This document shows positions 7,973-8,839 of a stretch of DNA of 8,839 bases, piece after piece (within the stretch, counting starts at the first letter, position 1; every line of letters begins with the position of its first letter). Under the pieces are notes generated by a model that was given only the letters and a program-made list of their open reading frames with translations, did no database searches and was not told the DNA's origin. The DNA comes from Maribacter sp. (lineage in GTDB: Bacteria; Bacteroidota; Bacteroidia; Flavobacteriales; Flavobacteriaceae). The DNA is taken from positions 1 through 8,839 of the forward strand of contig JAHHKH010000234.1 in assembly GCA_018679695.1 (NCBI GenBank), read 5' to 3'. A program made the translations under genes and the position numbers.

Positions 7973-8797
7973 ATGAACAAAAATATCATATGGGGAATAC
8001 TATTAATAGTCTTTGCCGGATGTAAGGGATCATTCACTAATACATCTGGTCGAACCATTTATGTGCAAAAAGAAAATAGAGCTCATAAAGATTGGAAATT
8101 GGTTTGGCAAGATGATTTTGAATCAACGGCATTGGATACCACCAAATGGACCCGCATTCCGCCCAATAATGCCGATTGGGGCAATTACATGACCAGCGAC
8201 CCTGAATGTTATGCCATTCGTGATGGTAAGCTCTACCTAAGAGGAATCAACAATTACGATACATTAAGAGATCCAAGACCATTTCTTACGGGCGGGATAT
8301 ACACCAAAGGAAAATTTGCTTTTCAATTTGGAAAAATAGAAATAAGGGCAAAACTTGAAAGTGCCCAAGGTGCTTGGCCGGCTATATGGATGCTTTCAGA
8401 GCAAGAAAAATATGGTGCGTATCCTAGAAATGGGGAGATCGATATTCTGGAGCATTTGAACTATGATTCCATCATTTATCAAACCACCCATTCCTATTAT
8501 ACCTTGGAACTCAAACAGAAAAAGAACCCGTCCTATTACACCACGGTCAAATGTGATGTGGAACGGTTCAATACTTTTGGGTTGGAATGGTACCCAGATA
8601 AATTGGTATATACCTTAAACGGAAAAGAATCCTATACCTACCCTAAAGTCAAGGGAGTTGATGCATCACAATGGCCCTTTGACCAACCCTTTTATGTATT
8701 GATAGACCAGCAATTGGGAGGTTCATGGGTAGGGGAGGTCGATCCGAAGGATTTACCGGTAAATATGATTATAGACTGGGTAAAAGTGTATCAATGA
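7973..8797 (+). CDS. GH16 endo-beta-glycanase (GH16_3-like), lipoprotein
   Basis: Retaining endo-hydrolase of family GH16, 274 residues, a normal single-domain length. I chose ATG 7973 because MNKNIIWGILLIVFAGC is a compact lipoprotein signal with lipid-attachment C17; ATG 7964, three codons upstream, is also possible. The mature protein is one beta-jelly-roll domain. Landmarks are KLVWQDDFE at the start, GGIYTKGKFAFQFGKIEIRA, QGAWPAIWML, the catalytic stretch GEIDILEH (E155 nucleophile, D157, E160 acid/base; the ExDxxE beta-bulge form), and a closing WVGEVDPKDLP with WVKVYQ. The beta-bulge form fits laminarinase/endo-galactanase-like subfamilies rather than kappa-carrageenases built into larger proteins. 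The DPECY segment and the C-terminal FDQPFYVLIDQQLGGSW stretch resemble GH16_3 endo-beta-galactosidase-type enzymes of gut Bacteroidota (from memory). In this operon it is the only obvious backbone cutter, so it probably works first, at the cell surface. Lichenan or laminarin activity cannot be excluded. Confidence 0.92.
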   Translation: MNKNIIWGILLIVFAGCKGSFTNTSGRTIYVQKENRAHKDWKLVWQDDFESTALDTTKWTRIPPNNADWGNYMTSDPECYAIRDGKLYLRGINNYDTLRDPRPFLTGGIYTKGKFAFQFGKIEIRAKLESAQGAWPAIWMLSEQEKYGAYPRNGEIDILEHLNYDSIIYQTTHSYYTLELKQKKNPSYYTTVKCDVERFNTFGLEWYPDKLVYTLNGKESYTYPKVKGVDASQWPFDQPFYVLIDQQLGGSWVGEVDPKDLPVNMIIDWVKVYQ

Positions 8798-8839
8798 TTA
8801 ACTTTACCACAATGGAATGGGGTACAGGGGGTGAAAAAC
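8798..8839 (+). other. 3' edge, no complete gene
   Basis: These 42 bases follow the GH16 stop. I see no hairpin plus T-run, so transcription probably continues. An ATG at 8812 stays open to the edge (M-E-W-G-T-G-G-E-K), and a GTG at 8831 in another frame reads M-K-N, which could begin a signal peptide. Neither is long enough to call a gene. Confidence 0.4.

Noticed and set aside
1..8839. CRISPR arrays, tRNA/rRNA genes, insertion sequences, or SusC/SusD genes
   Set aside because: Reading both strands shows no repeat-spacer structure, RNA gene, transposase or TonB-dependent transporter; the window is almost wholly filled by six enzyme genes.

Overview
The window reads as an internal piece of a polysaccharide utilisation locus (PUL) from a marine-type Bacteroidota, most likely a flavobacterium (Zobellia/Maribacter/Cellulophaga-like). 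The evidence is the AT-leaning composition, A-rich start contexts with few Shine-Dalgarno sequences, Bacteroidota-style lipoprotein signal peptides, and a dense one-strand run of exported carbohydrate-active enzymes with a sulfatase. Genus is an inference; there is no rRNA or housekeeping marker.

Layout, all on the + strand: (1) a GH95 family enzyme cut by the left edge (1-1945); (2) a GH29 alpha-L-fucosidase (1942-3303) overlapping it by ATGA; (3) a small exported phosphodiesterase/phosphatase of the alkaline-phosphatase superfamily (about 3320-4249); (4) a formylglycine-dependent S1 sulfatase lipoprotein (4236-5774) overlapping gene 3 by 14 nt; (5) a large exported GH36-like (clan GH-D) putative alpha-galactosidase with unusual active-site motifs (5793-7949); (6) a GH16 endo-beta-glycanase lipoprotein (7973-8797). 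The last 42 bases hold no complete gene. No gap exceeds about 45 nt, so this looks like one polycistronic unit whose promoter, transporter (SusC/SusD) and regulator lie outside the window.

Working model (inference): the GH16 lipoprotein cuts a beta-linked galactan-like backbone, probably at the cell surface. The sulfatase, and possibly the phosphatase-like enzyme, remove ester groups. The two mechanistically different fucosidases (GH95 inverting, GH29 retaining) and the GH36-like enzyme then trim terminal alpha-L-fucose and alpha-galactose. The gene set points to a fucosylated, sulfated galactan or galactofucan (algal, or an animal/mucin-like glycan). The two least explained components are the atypical GH36-like protein and the NPP-type enzyme placed inside the operon.
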